A stretch of DNA of 64,000 bases from MED-G105 sp965263305 (GTDB lineage: Bacteria > Pseudomonadota > Alphaproteobacteria > Caulobacterales > Parvularculaceae). The notes beneath the pieces are model-generated. The model searched no databases. It was not told the DNA's origin and worked only from the letters and a program-made list of their open reading frames with translations. The position numbers were made by a program, and so were the translations under genes. How positions within the stretch are numbered: the first letter of the stretch is position 1; every line of letters begins with the position of its first letter. The stretch covers positions 2,232,001 through 2,296,000 of the forward strand of contig OZ253666.1 of the NCBI GenBank assembly GCA_965263305.1, read 5' to 3'. Below, in pieces: positions 9,173-17,121 of the stretch.

Positions 9173-10156
9173 ATGACAGATATGGCCAATCATGCGCCCC
9201 TGCAGACATCCGCAGCGGAAGCGCCACCCCCAAACGCCGCCGCCACGCTTGCGGAGCCGTCCGATTACATCGCGCTTCTGAAGCCGCGGGTGATGTCTCT
9301 CGTCATTTTCACCGCCTTAGTCGGCATGGTCGCCTCCGTCGCGGCCGGGGGCAGCGCCCATCCCGTTTTGGCCGCGATTTCGCTGTTCGCCATTGCCGTC
9401 GGCGCGGGCGCGTCCGGCGCGCTGAATATGTGGTGGGACGCTGATATCGACCGGGTCATGTCGCGCACGGCGGGCCGGCCGATCCCGACGGGGCGGGTGC
9501 CCCGCGCAGAAGCCTTTGCTTTTGGGCTCGCCTTGAGCGCATTTTCGGTGATCATCCTGGCGCTTGCGTCCAACTATGTCGCCGCCGGGTTATTGGCCTT
9601 CACCATCTTCTTCTACGCCGTCATCTATTCTATGTGGCTGAAGCGCTCGACGCCCCAGAATATCGTCATCGGCGGCGCCGCAGGGGCGTTGCCGCCAGTG
9701 GTCGCCTGGGCGGCTATCTCAGGCGATGCGCCGATGGCGGCGTGGCTGCTCTTTGGCATGATCTTTTTGTGGACGCCGCCCCATTTTTGGGCCCTCGCAC
9801 TTTACCGCGAAGGCGATTACGCCCGCGCTGGCATTCCCATGATGCCGAACGTAAAGGGCGACACCGAAACGCGCCGTCAGATCTTCGCCTATTCGATTGT
9901 CTTGGCGTTGATTGGCGTCGCGCCGTTTTTCGTCCCCCAGGGTGAGACAACGATGGGGGGGTATTTTTACCTCGCCGTGTCGCTGGCCTTGGGCGTTCAA
10001 TTTCTGCGCTGTGCGTGGCGGGTTCTGAAGGCCGCGCCCGATGATAACGGCCCGCCTAAAGCGTTATTCGGCTTTTCGATCCTCTATCTCTTCGGGGTTT
10101 TCGCCGCCCTCCTGGTGGAGGATCTGGTGATGCTGTTTCTTGGGGGCGGCCTGTGA
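9173..10156 (+). CDS. ctaB: Protoheme IX farnesyltransferase (heme O synthase)
   Basis: A 327-residue polytopic UbiA-superfamily prenyltransferase that adds a farnesyl group to protoheme to make heme O, the precursor of heme A for the oxidase. The two Asp-rich motifs are seen in WWDADIDRVMSRT and in VKGDTETRRQ, and about nine hydrophobic segments span the rest. The N-terminal 35 residues are Ala/Pro-rich and nonconserved; ATGs at 9173 and 9182 are both possible. Its stop codon overlaps the GTG of the next small gene (GTGA), indicating translational coupling. Confidence 0.95.
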   Translation: MTDMANHAPLQTSAAEAPPPNAAATLAEPSDYIALLKPRVMSLVIFTALVGMVASVAAGGSAHPVLAAISLFAIAVGAGASGALNMWWDADIDRVMSRTAGRPIPTGRVPRAEAFAFGLALSAFSVIILALASNYVAAGLLAFTIFFYAVIYSMWLKRSTPQNIVIGGAAGALPPVVAWAAISGDAPMAAWLLFGMIFLWTPPHFWALALYREGDYARAGIPMMPNVKGDTETRRQIFAYSIVLALIGVAPFFVPQGETTMGGYFYLAVSLALGVQFLRCAWRVLKAAPDDNGPPKALFGFSILYLFGVFAALLVEDLVMLFLGGGL

Positions 10157-10275
10157 CCCCAGAAGAAAAGAAAGCACGTAACCGACGCAATCTAGCCATT
10201 GCGGGCGGCGTCGTTGTGTTGATTGTTCTGATCTACTCGATCACCTTTCTGCGCATCAGCGGCGCAGCGGGCTAA
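10153..10275 (+). CDS. 40-residue single-span protein (CoxF-like)
   Basis: A short gene with GTG at 10153 overlapping the ctaB stop and TAA at 10273-10275. The product of 40 residues has a basic, charged N-terminus (TPEEKKARNRRN), one hydrophobic helix (about 15-33) and a short tail RISGAAG. A protein of this size and make-up is commonly found between ctaB and ctaG in alphaproteobacteria and is often called CoxF or a cytochrome oxidase assembly/small subunit. Position, coupling to ctaB and the 18-base gap before ctaG argue that it is real. Its biochemical role is not established from this sequence. Confidence 0.75.
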   Translation: MTPEEKKARNRRNLAIAGGVVVLIVLIYSITFLRISGAAG

Positions 10276-10293
10276 TCAGATCGGAGGCGCGCC

Positions 10294-10917
10294 ATGACAC
10301 AGTTTGATGAAATGCCCGACCAGGCGCTCCGTCAAAAGAACCAAAAGACCGCCATGGGCGTCGGCGTCGTCGTGATGGCCATGGTCGCCATGGGGTTCGC
10401 CGCTGTGCCGGCCTACAAAGCGTTCTGTCAGGTGACGGGCTGGGGCGGCACTACCCAGCGCGCAGAGGCTGATGCCGCGCGCCGCGTGCTGGATCGCAAA
10501 ATCACGGTTCGTTTCGATGGCACGGTCGGCGCCCATCTGCCGTGGCGGTTCAAACCCGAACAGATCAGCCAAACCCTGCAAATCGGCGAGACGGGGCTTG
10601 CGTTTTACGAGGCTCAAAACATGTCTGGGCGGCCCGTCACCGGCCGGGCGACGTTTAATGTCTCGCCGGCAAAAGCTGGCATCTACTTCAAGAAAATCGA
10701 GTGCTTTTGTTTCACCGAGCAGCTTCTGACGCCGGGCCAAAAAGTGTCTATGCCGGTGACCTATTTTATCGACCCGGCCCTCGCGGACGATCCCAATTTA
10801 GCTGAGGTCGAGACCATCACCCTGGCCTATACCTTTTTCGCCTGGGACGATGCACCGGAGCCAGCACCCGAGCCTGCGCCCGAGCCCACGGAAGGAAGCG
10901 CAGAAAGCGCCTCTTAA
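10294..10917 (+). CDS. ctaG: Cytochrome c oxidase assembly protein CtaG/Cox11
   Basis: A 207-residue membrane-anchored copper chaperone that delivers copper to the CuB site of subunit I. It has one N-terminal helix (about 20-42) followed by a periplasmic immunoglobulin-like domain. The copper-binding CFCF motif is present in KIECFCFTEQ, as are the conserved Cys in KAFCQVTG and the MPVTYFIDP segment. The C-terminus ends in a Glu-Pro-Ala tandem (EPAPEPAPEPT), an unusual but harmless-looking tail. A GGAGG ribosome site lies four bases before the ATG. Confidence 0.95.
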   Translation: MTQFDEMPDQALRQKNQKTAMGVGVVVMAMVAMGFAAVPAYKAFCQVTGWGGTTQRAEADAARRVLDRKITVRFDGTVGAHLPWRFKPEQISQTLQIGETGLAFYEAQNMSGRPVTGRATFNVSPAKAGIYFKKIECFCFTEQLLTPGQKVSMPVTYFIDPALADDPNLAEVETITLAYTFFAWDDAPEPAPEPAPEPTEGSAESAS

Positions 10918-11079
10918 GGGTTGACCGTCTAAGGAATTATTGGGTCGAAAACGCGTGATTTGTCGCAGCCTCAGACGGCCTTCGGGGCTTGGTTTTGAGG
11001 CTCAGCGGCCGGTATAAACCCAAGCAAAGAAACAGGCGCATTCGCCTGATAATGTGACACTCAATAAGGAACGACGCCC

Positions 11080-12042
11080 ATGGCCGGCGATGAAGTCAAA
11101 CACGAATACCACCTCGTTAATCCATCGCCATGGCCTTTAGTGGGCTCAGTTTCCGCCGCCATCATGATGATCGGCGCCGTGATGTGGATGAAGTCGGGGA
11201 CCGGTGAGCCGGGCTTTACCCTGGGGTCGCTAGAAAACCCGATCATACAGATGAGAGGCAGTTGGCTTTTCTTCCTTGGGTTCGTTGGCGTTCTCATCAC
11301 CATGCTTGGTTGGTGGAAAGACGTTATCAAGGAGAGCCTCACGGGTGAGAACACCTCCACGGTGATCCGTCTTGGCCTTCGCTATGGCATGGTGTTGTTC
11401 ATCGCGTCCGAAGTGATGTTTTTCGCTGGTTGGTTCTGGGCGTTCTTCGGCGCAGCGCTTTTTCCGGGCGCCGGCGAGGCGGTCATTTTGGCGGATGGCT
11501 CGCAGATGTTGGGGCCGGAAGGCAATCCCGCCTTTATTGGCAATGACGGGCGCCTTCATGCAACGGGCGGCGTGTGGCCGCCAAATGATGTTGAGCCTTT
11601 GTCGCCTTGGGGGCTGCCGCTCCTTAATACACTAATTTTGTTGTTGTCAGGCACCACCGTCACCTGGGCGCACCACGCGGTACAGGAAGGCGATCAAAAA
11701 GGGTTGGTCCAAGGTCTGGCTGTAACCATCGCCCTTGGCCTCGTCTTCACGCTCTTTCAGTATGTTGAGTATTATGAGGCGTTGTCCTACGGGCTCTTCA
11801 AGTTTTCTGGCGGCGGGATCTATGGTGCATCGTTCTTCATGGCGACGGGCTTCCACGGGCTCCATGTGGTTATCGGAACAATCTTCCTGATCGTTTGCCT
11901 GTTCCGGGCGCTCGCCGGTCACTTTACGCCAGAGCGTCATTTTGGGTTCGAATGCGCCGCATGGTACTGGCACTTTGTCGACGTGGTCTGGTTGTTCCTA
12001 TTCGCCTTTATCTACGTCCTCGGTAATCAGGGGCTCCTATAA
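11080..12042 (+). CDS. ctaE: Cytochrome c oxidase subunit III
   Basis: Subunit III of the aa3 oxidase, 320 residues with seven expected membrane helices. Family hallmarks include the N-terminal HEYHLVNPSPWPL, ASEVMFFAGWFWAFF, TGFHGLHVVIGT and the C-terminal AAWYWHFVDVVWLFLF. Subunit III binds lipid and stabilises the proton-uptake side of subunit I. The 162-base gap after ctaG contains an AGCCTCA/TGAGGCT inverted repeat (10967-11002) that could form an RNA hairpin in the leader; its role is unknown. Confidence 0.96.
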   Translation: MAGDEVKHEYHLVNPSPWPLVGSVSAAIMMIGAVMWMKSGTGEPGFTLGSLENPIIQMRGSWLFFLGFVGVLITMLGWWKDVIKESLTGENTSTVIRLGLRYGMVLFIASEVMFFAGWFWAFFGAALFPGAGEAVILADGSQMLGPEGNPAFIGNDGRLHATGGVWPPNDVEPLSPWGLPLLNTLILLLSGTTVTWAHHAVQEGDQKGLVQGLAVTIALGLVFTLFQYVEYYEALSYGLFKFSGGGIYGASFFMATGFHGLHVVIGTIFLIVCLFRALAGHFTPERHFGFECAAWYWHFVDVVWLFLFAFIYVLGNQGLL

Positions 12043-12056
12043 CGGTTAGGCGGGGC

Positions 12057-12425
12057 ATGACTTATTACCCGCCTGTCTCACCGTTCGCTGCAGGGCTTTC
12101 CTGCAAATGCCCGCGTTGCGGCCAGGGCAAGCTCTATAAGAACTTTCTGAGTTTGGAAGATCGGTGCGCGAGCTGCGGTCTTGATTATTCAAATGCCGAC
12201 GCTGCCGATGGCCCGGCGGTCTTTGTCATTTTTATTGTCGGGTTTTTAGCGGTCACCCTAATGATCGTCGCGCGTTATGTTTGGTACTGGTCAATCCCGG
12301 TCGCCTTTGGCGTCTCAGCGGCGTTTACCATTGGCGCTGTTCTTGCGATGCTCCGCCCTCTGAAGGCTGTGATGATTGCATTGCAATATCGCAACAAGGC
12401 GGAGGAGGGGCGTCTTGAAGAGTGA
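12057..12425 (+). CDS. DUF983 family zinc-ribbon membrane protein
   Basis: A 122-residue protein with a zinc-ribbon-like four-cysteine motif (CPRCGQGKL and CASCGLDY) followed by two hydrophobic helices (about 52-75 and 80-100). This is the DUF983 family, which in alphaproteobacteria lies between ctaE and surf1 and is therefore presumed to help oxidase assembly; direct evidence is lacking. It begins 14 bases after ctaE, and its 3' end overlaps the start of surf1 by 11 bases, so the genes are probably co-translated. Confidence 0.88.
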   Translation: MTYYPPVSPFAAGLSCKCPRCGQGKLYKNFLSLEDRCASCGLDYSNADAADGPAVFVIFIVGFLAVTLMIVARYVWYWSIPVAFGVSAAFTIGAVLAMLRPLKAVMIALQYRNKAEEGRLEE

Positions 12426-13173
12426 CCCGCTCGCAACGCGCCTCACGTTTCACTTCCGCCCGGTTCTGAGCGCTGCGGCGCTCATCGCCCTTATTATACT
12501 TTTCTCTCTTGGAAACTGGCAGTTACAACGCCGCGCCTGGAAGCTGGACCTGATCGAGCAAACGCAAGCGAGGGTTGCGGCCGCCCCGATCCCCATGGCG
12601 GAGGCTCTGGCGCGCGACGCCGCTGGAGAGAACATGGAATATGCGCCAGTGCGCCTTGAGGGGGTTTACCTACCGGAAAAGCAGGCGCGCTTAGTTGGCC
12701 TTTATGAAGGTGAACCCGGCTTCTATTACTTCACGGCGCTGACGACGCCGCTCATGGAAAACGACTTGGGCAAAAGCGGCGTCGTCTTCATCAATCGCGG
12801 CTTCGCCCCCGATCACCACAGAGCGCCAAAGGACCTGGTACTGGACCCCGCGTCAGGGCCGGTTGTTGTGGAAGGATTGTTACGTAAACCCGAACGCGTT
12901 GCGGCTATCGCCGGGGTGTTTCGCCCCCCTGAAAATGCGGCGGAGAATTTATGGTACACGCGTGATCCGCAACGATTCTCCGACTATTTCAGTGTTCGGA
13001 CGACCCCTTACTATATCGATAGCTTCGGCGTTGAGGCCGATGCCCCCTGGCCCAAAGGGCGCGTGACCCGGCTTGAATTTAACAATCGCCATATGGAATA
13101 CGCCCTGACATGGTTCGGGCTCGGCGGGGCGCTTATCGCCGTCTATCTGGCGTTTTCCCTTCGCCGTCGGTAA
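12415..13173 (+). CDS. surf1: SURF1 family oxidase assembly protein
   Basis: A SURF1/Shy1-type protein of about 252 residues, involved in heme A insertion into cytochrome oxidase. Two terminal membrane helices flank a periplasmic domain: the first carries LGNWQLQRRAWK, the last lies in the C-terminal 25 residues. Internal hallmarks are VVFINRGFAP and LWYTRDP. The frame is open back to an ATG at 12376, but that would overlap DUF983 by 50 bases. The TTG at 12415 has GGAGGAGGGG four bases upstream and gives the family's usual N-terminus, so I take TTG as the start. Confidence 0.9.
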   Translation: MKSDPLATRLTFHFRPVLSAAALIALIILFSLGNWQLQRRAWKLDLIEQTQARVAAAPIPMAEALARDAAGENMEYAPVRLEGVYLPEKQARLVGLYEGEPGFYYFTALTTPLMENDLGKSGVVFINRGFAPDHHRAPKDLVLDPASGPVVVEGLLRKPERVAAIAGVFRPPENAAENLWYTRDPQRFSDYFSVRTTPYYIDSFGVEADAPWPKGRVTRLEFNNRHMEYALTWFGLGGALIAVYLAFSLRRR

Positions 13174-13237
13174 ACCAACGCCCTCCCACGAACGGTGATG
13201 GGGCGCTCGTTCCTAATCGACCCTCTGCGGTGCCGTC

Positions 13238-13651
13238 TTACTCTTTATCGATTGGTTTGTTGCTTGTCGGCTCTTCGGCTTTTTCCGGTTTTTCCTTACG
13301 ATCTTCCCGGGGCTCTTCCGCCTTTTCATCTTGTTCCTCATAGGCGTAGATAGGGGCGGGTGCTGAAGCGGATTGACCGCAAGCCGCTACGGCTCGGCTG
13401 GAATAGAGCTTTTTCGCGCTATAGCATTTTTTCGGTGAGCAAATTTGCGCTTTGCTTCGATTGATCGATTTGATGCGTACGCGCTTTTTCCCACGACGGT
13501 CAGCGTAGACTATTTCGCCCACGGACAGAGAATTGTACTCGTTCCCTGCGGCGATCGACTGGCAAGCCTTGGCGTGAACGCTCGATCCGGCGGCGACGGT
13601 GACGAACAATGTCGCGAGCAATAGTTTTAAGCCGGATTGAAACCCTATCAT
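13238..13651 (-). CDS. Small secreted protein with acidic/basic tail
   Basis: A 137-residue protein of unknown function. It has a signal peptide (about 1-28, ending VHAKA), a small domain of about 75 residues containing four cysteines (in KACQS, QICSPKKC and AACGQ) that could pair as disulfides, and a C-terminal tail of alternating Glu, Lys and Pro. The domain sequence (VGEIVYADRRGKKRVRIKSI) looks like a small beta-barrel, but I cannot name a family. It lies four bases after the MotB/OmpA-like gene, so it is likely the last gene of that operon and may work in the same periplasmic space. Confidence 0.65.
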   Translation of the reverse strand: MIGFQSGLKLLLATLFVTVAAGSSVHAKACQSIAAGNEYNSLSVGEIVYADRRGKKRVRIKSINRSKAQICSPKKCYSAKKLYSSRAVAACGQSASAPAPIYAYEEQDEKAEEPREDRKEKPEKAEEPTSNKPIDKE

Positions 13652-13655
13652 GGTC

Positions 13656-14684
13656 TTATCGCTCAGTTAGCTTAAATTCGATCCTACGATTTTGGGCAAG
13701 ACCGGCCGCCGAGCGGCTGGCCACCAAAGGCGCTGTCGAACCGGAGCCCGTCGCCAAAAGCCGGCTCGCGGGGACACCGCGTTGTTTCAGGTAATTCACG
13801 ACAGAGATTGCGCGTTGGGCCGACAAATCAAGATTTGAGTCAAACCGCGCCGCGCATCCAGGGCCCAACGGTGTCTGATCGGCGTGACCGTCAACGCGCA
13901 ACACCCAATTTACTTCTGTCGGAATTTCGCCCCGAATATCAAGGAGGGCGTCGGACAATTTATTGAGCTCCAATTTGCCAGACTCGCCCAATGTCGCCGA
14001 GCAAGAGCCGAACAAGATGTCACTTTCAAAGATAAAGCGGTCACCCACCACTTTAATATCCGAGCGATCGCCAAGGGCGGCGCGCAGCGCTTCGAAGAAC
14101 CGTGAACGGACTTCTTGCAGCTCCTGAACTTTGCGGGCAAGCGCGGCATTCAATCGAGAGGACAGGTTTTCGATCTGGGCTTGTTGCTCCAGGTCTTTTG
14201 CCTCTGCGGCGTCCAACGCTTCTTGCAGGCTTGCAAGCTGTCGGCGCAACGCGGCGAGTTGCGCGTTCAATGTCGCGATTTCTGACTTTTGTTCATCCGT
14301 CAGCGCCCGTTCCGCTTCCAACTCTTCGGCTGAGGCGGCAACAGCGGCGGCGCTGGCCGCGGCGGCCGCTGCGGCAGCGGCGAGTTGGTCGTCTTTTTCT
14401 TCGATGGTCGCTTCAAGGGAGAGGATCTGCGCTTGCAGTGCATCCCGGTCTTGCTGGGCGAGACCAAGCTCCGTGTTTAAGGCGTCGATCTGCGCGATGA
14501 GCCGCGCCAGTTCGGAATCCTTGGAAGCCAGCTCGTCTTTTACGGAAGTGAGCTTTGCGCCCAAGTAAAATTGGGCGACAACAAAAATTGACAAGACGAA
14601 CATTAAGACCAAAAGCAACGTCGATAAGCCATCGACGAAACCCGGCCAGATATTCGCGTCTTCGCTGCGTCTGCGGCGCGCCAT
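13656..14684 (-). CDS. MotB/OmpA-like peptidoglycan-binding partner of a proton channel
   Basis: A 342-residue inner-membrane protein. A basic N-terminus is followed by one helix (about 14-38) with a candidate proton-binding Asp in PGFVDGLSTLL, matching MotB. A long coiled coil (about 45-195) includes an alanine run. The C-terminus is an OmpA-like peptidoglycan-binding domain (about 215-342) with VDGHADQTP, LSAQRAISVVNYL and NRRIEFKL. It begins five bases after the stop of the channel gene. The pair resembles flagellar MotAB and, in domain plan, ZorAB of Zorya defence, but no flagellar or zorC-E genes are nearby. In alphaproteobacteria such stand-alone pairs are known but uncharacterised. Confidence 0.85.
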   Translation of the reverse strand: MARRRRSEDANIWPGFVDGLSTLLLVLMFVLSIFVVAQFYLGAKLTSVKDELASKDSELARLIAQIDALNTELGLAQQDRDALQAQILSLEATIEEKDDQLAAAAAAAAASAAAVAASAEELEAERALTDEQKSEIATLNAQLAALRRQLASLQEALDAAEAKDLEQQAQIENLSSRLNAALARKVQELQEVRSRFFEALRAALGDRSDIKVVGDRFIFESDILFGSCSATLGESGKLELNKLSDALLDIRGEIPTEVNWVLRVDGHADQTPLGPGCAARFDSNLDLSAQRAISVVNYLKQRGVPASRLLATGSGSTAPLVASRSAAGLAQNRRIEFKLTER

Positions 14685-14688
14685 GAAA

Positions 14689-15633
14689 TTATTCCCCGCC
14701 GCCGACCCGGATGAGCGTTCTATTTAGCGCTCTGATTTCATCTTTTAGCTCGGTGATTTGTTCCGCTTGCGCGCGAATTTGCGCATCAGTGTTACTCGCC
14801 ATGGCGGTTTCCAGGGCGTTGACGGCTTCACCGAAATCACCGGGAGCGTAGGAGGCTGATGACCCACCACCCGCGCCAGCGCGGGTTGTTTCCGTCATGC
14901 CGGCGAGCCAGTCTTCCAAATCATTATAGAAACGATTTTGCGCTTGCCCTGCCTGCAGATCGAGAAAACCGACCACAAGGCTGCCGCCGAGACCAAACAA
15001 AGACGACGAAAACGCCGTGCCCATACCACCCAGCGGTTCGCGCAGATTGGCGATCAATTGTCCGACCGCATCTTCGGCCGCGCCGTTGGTTTCCGCCAAG
15101 CCGCTAATGGTGGCGGCGACCGCGTTGACGGTTTCAAGCAGGCCCCAGAACGTGCCCAAGAGACCGAGAAACACGAGAAGGTTGCCGATATAGCGGCCCA
15201 TCTCGCGGCCCTCATCAATTCGTGTCCCGATAGAATCAAGAACGGCGCGCGATGATTCAGGTGTGAGTCGGCCGCCGCGTTCATCCACGTCGAGAAGGAT
15301 TTTCACCATGGCGCGGATCAGGCCCGGCGCGCGGGGCAGGCGCGCCCGGCGCGGGTCGACGGTCTCGCGGAAGGATTCCACCCAGCTGACGGCGGGGCCA
15401 ATGGCGCTGGCTTGCCCAAGATTATACGAGATGCCCACGAATAAGACGAACAGGATCAACCCGTTCAGCCAGATATTGGCGTTAAACGCATCAACAAGAA
15501 GGGTCGTTTGTTGTGGCCCCCAGGGCGATAGAAAGTAGACGATCGCGCCTACCGCCAGGATGAACAAAAGCATGTTCAATATATATCGGCCCGGTTTTAC
15601 GAACCGCGCCGATCTTTCCAGCGAACGCGCCAT
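14689..15633 (-). CDS. MotA/TolQ/ExbB-type proton channel protein
   Basis: A 314-residue channel-forming protein. Two N-terminal hydrophobic helices (about 17-37 and 53-75) are followed by a cytoplasmic region and the MotA/TolQ/ExbB signature pair of helices: NLLVFLGLLGTFWGLLETV (about 148-170) and GTAFSSSLFGLGGSLVVGF (about 205-228). The C-terminal 60 residues form a short coiled coil (ITELKDEIRALNRTL). Together with the next gene it should form a proton-driven motor-like complex across the inner membrane. It is the first gene of a three-gene minus-strand operon. The only notable upstream regulatory signal is the Pho-box array about 370 bases away, oriented toward it. Confidence 0.87.
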   Translation of the reverse strand: MARSLERSARFVKPGRYILNMLLFILAVGAIVYFLSPWGPQQTTLLVDAFNANIWLNGLILFVLFVGISYNLGQASAIGPAVSWVESFRETVDPRRARLPRAPGLIRAMVKILLDVDERGGRLTPESSRAVLDSIGTRIDEGREMGRYIGNLLVFLGLLGTFWGLLETVNAVAATISGLAETNGAAEDAVGQLIANLREPLGGMGTAFSSSLFGLGGSLVVGFLDLQAGQAQNRFYNDLEDWLAGMTETTRAGAGGGSSASYAPGDFGEAVNALETAMASNTDAQIRAQAEQITELKDEIRALNRTLIRVGGGE

Positions 15634-16303
15634 CGTCGCCCCTTTCCCTCATTTTTGGCCTGAAGGCCTTTTGTTTGCCGCAGAAAGCGGCTGCCCCTTA
15701 CGATTTCAGCAACGCGTCGTGAATTCGATGCGTCGCCTCTTCGGTCGTTAAGACTCACTTAACCGGACTTTATGTCAAATTTTATGATCCGTGAATGCGG
15801 GGAAACGGTTGATTGCGCATCCAGCGTCCATCCCGATAAAAACGTGTCCTTTTAGAGACTATTGGGGCGTGAGCGGCGGGACGACGGGGTTGCGCCCCAA
15901 AAAAAACGATCGTTCGGATTTCGGATTTCATTAAGAAAAACAATGCCCCAGAGCCAGGCGTGAGCTGGGCCGAAAGAAAATGCGCAAAAATTGCGCAAAA
16001 TAATTGACATTGTGACGATATATGACAGAATAATGACACTTAAATGACGGATATATGACTGCTTCCCTCTGCCACCAGCGTCGCAATAGCCGGCGTTACG
16101 GGATTGCCTCAGACGCCCCGCTAGGGAAATCGACCCTTCGTCATTGAACGCTGACGCAATTGATCGCTGAGAGGCGAGCTTCGCTGATTTTGGGATCGGC
16201 GTCGGCGGCAAAATGCGCCCAAGCCTTGGGCTGGGCGCGTGTGTGCGAGCGGCTTTTTGAGCCCGCTTAGTTGTTTGCGACATCCACGATAAGGAGAATG
16301 AAA
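15634..16303. other. Intergenic region, about 670 bases
   Basis: No convincing gene. It separates the minus-strand channel operon from a plus-strand secreted-protein gene. It holds a Pho-box-like array (16003-16061), two tandem TGCGCAAAA repeats at 15981-16000 in the same 11-base phase, an inverted repeat TTGGGGCG/CGCCCCAA at 15862-15900, and a short GCCCAAG/CTTGGGC palindrome near 16207-16221. Open frames on the minus strand here (up to 143 codons) lack ribosome sites and family resemblance. Confidence 0.6.
16003..16061 (-). promoter_or_regulatory. Tandem Pho-box-like array
   Basis: Read on the minus strand, the segment contains CAGTCAT-ATAT-CCGTCAT-TTAA-GTGTCAT-TATT-CTGTCAT, then looser copies GTCAC and TGTCAAT. 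The four best units are 11 bases apart, each a 7-mer close to CTGTCAT followed by a 4-base A/T spacer. This is the known layout of PhoB binding sites (CTGTCAT repeats with 11-base period). On the plus strand it appears as six TGAC cores at 16005, 16013, 16023, 16034, 16045 and 16056. By the usual orientation it would activate minus-strand transcription, toward the proton-channel operon at 15633, though the plus-strand gene at 16304 is nearer. Confidence 0.6.
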
Positions 16304-16675
16304 ATGAAAAAGATGTCCCTATTCACTACCCTTGTAGCTGCTGCCAGCCTTGCGGCGCCCGCGCTTGTGAGTCCCGCGGCGGCTGACGCCGGCCCGCGTC
16401 CTTATGATTGCGAAAGCCAAGCGATCGATTACGTCAAAACCAGAATGTCGAACCCTCGCGGCGCCCGAGTGCGCATGATCGGCGAGCCCTACGAAGCAGA
16501 AGTCGATTTTGACGAATACGAAGAGATGGATGTTTGGGCGGTCGATGTGCGCGTGCGCTCCCGTCTCCCAAGCGGCGCATCAACCGGCGTTGCGCGGTAC
16601 ACGGTCATTTTCGTCGACGGCGAACCCGTTGCTTTGCGCGAAGATGATGAAGTTTCTGATTTGATTGAGAGCTAA
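16304..16675 (+). CDS. Small secreted protein of unknown function
   Basis: A 123-residue protein with a clear signal peptide (MKKMSLF, hydrophobic core, AAADA near residue 26) and a compact acidic mature domain of about 95 residues. The domain contains one cysteine (YDCES), VKTRMSNPRGARVRM and a beta-rich WAVDVRVRS / ARYTVIFVDGEPV pattern. I do not recognise the family. An AAGGAG site ends seven bases before the ATG at 16304, which makes this start better than the ATG at 16298. A good terminator follows, so the gene is monocistronic. Regulation by the upstream Pho-box array is possible but the array points the other way. Confidence 0.75.
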   Translation: MKKMSLFTTLVAAASLAAPALVSPAAADAGPRPYDCESQAIDYVKTRMSNPRGARVRMIGEPYEAEVDFDEYEEMDVWAVDVRVRSRLPSGASTGVARYTVIFVDGEPVALREDDEVSDLIES

Positions 16676-16699
16676 ACGTCAGTCATTTGAATAAGAAAG

Positions 16700-16727
16700 A
16701 AAGCCGGCCATAGCGGCCGGCTTTTTT
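16700..16727 (+). terminator. Intrinsic terminator
   Basis: Inverted repeat AAGCCGGCC / GGCCGGCTT with a 5-base loop, followed by TTTT, 25 bases after the stop of the small secreted protein. Confidence 0.9.
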
Positions 16728-17121
16728 GTGTTTCATGGGACACAAGGGAATCAAACACGTTCCAAGACGTAAAATTGAGTGAGAGGCAAAAATTTCCGTA
16801 CACATTTCAATTTTAAGAACAGCAGCAATTGATATCCAACAGCCAATCATTGACCGGTGTCTCCTGTTAACCAAAACGGGCGCGACCAAATGTTGGCGCC
16901 TCAGGCTCGTCGTGACGGTTCAAACCCATAATGAGCTGCGTTGTTGCGCGTACGGTAACAAGGATCCGCAGAAAATAGCGGACAAAGTGCTGATTTTCTT
17001 CCAATAATACTCAATTTCCCGCCGGGTCTGTCACTGGAAAAATGGGCCGAGGCCCATTACGTCTACCGCTATCGTCATCGCCGGCGGTTTATCGCGGGCT
17101 GTCGCCGATTAGGGAGGAAAG
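16728..17121. other. Intergenic region, about 390 bases
   Basis: No gene seen. It must contain the promoter of the downstream two-gene unit; a strong GGGAGGAAAG ribosome site lies at its end (about 17111-17120). No repeat or recognisable operator was found. Confidence 0.5.

Noticed and set aside
13656..15633. Zorya defence system
   Set aside because: Only the ZorA/B-like pair is present, the channel protein lacks the long ZorA tail, and no zorC, zorD or zorE is adjacent.
15862..15900. Inverted repeat as a terminator
   Set aside because: The 23-base loop and lack of a T-tract after the stem in either direction do not fit an intrinsic terminator.
15852..16283. 143-codon minus-strand open frame across the Pho-box region
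   Set aside because: No ribosome site, no domain, low-complexity Arg/Pro-rich product, and it runs through the regulatory array.
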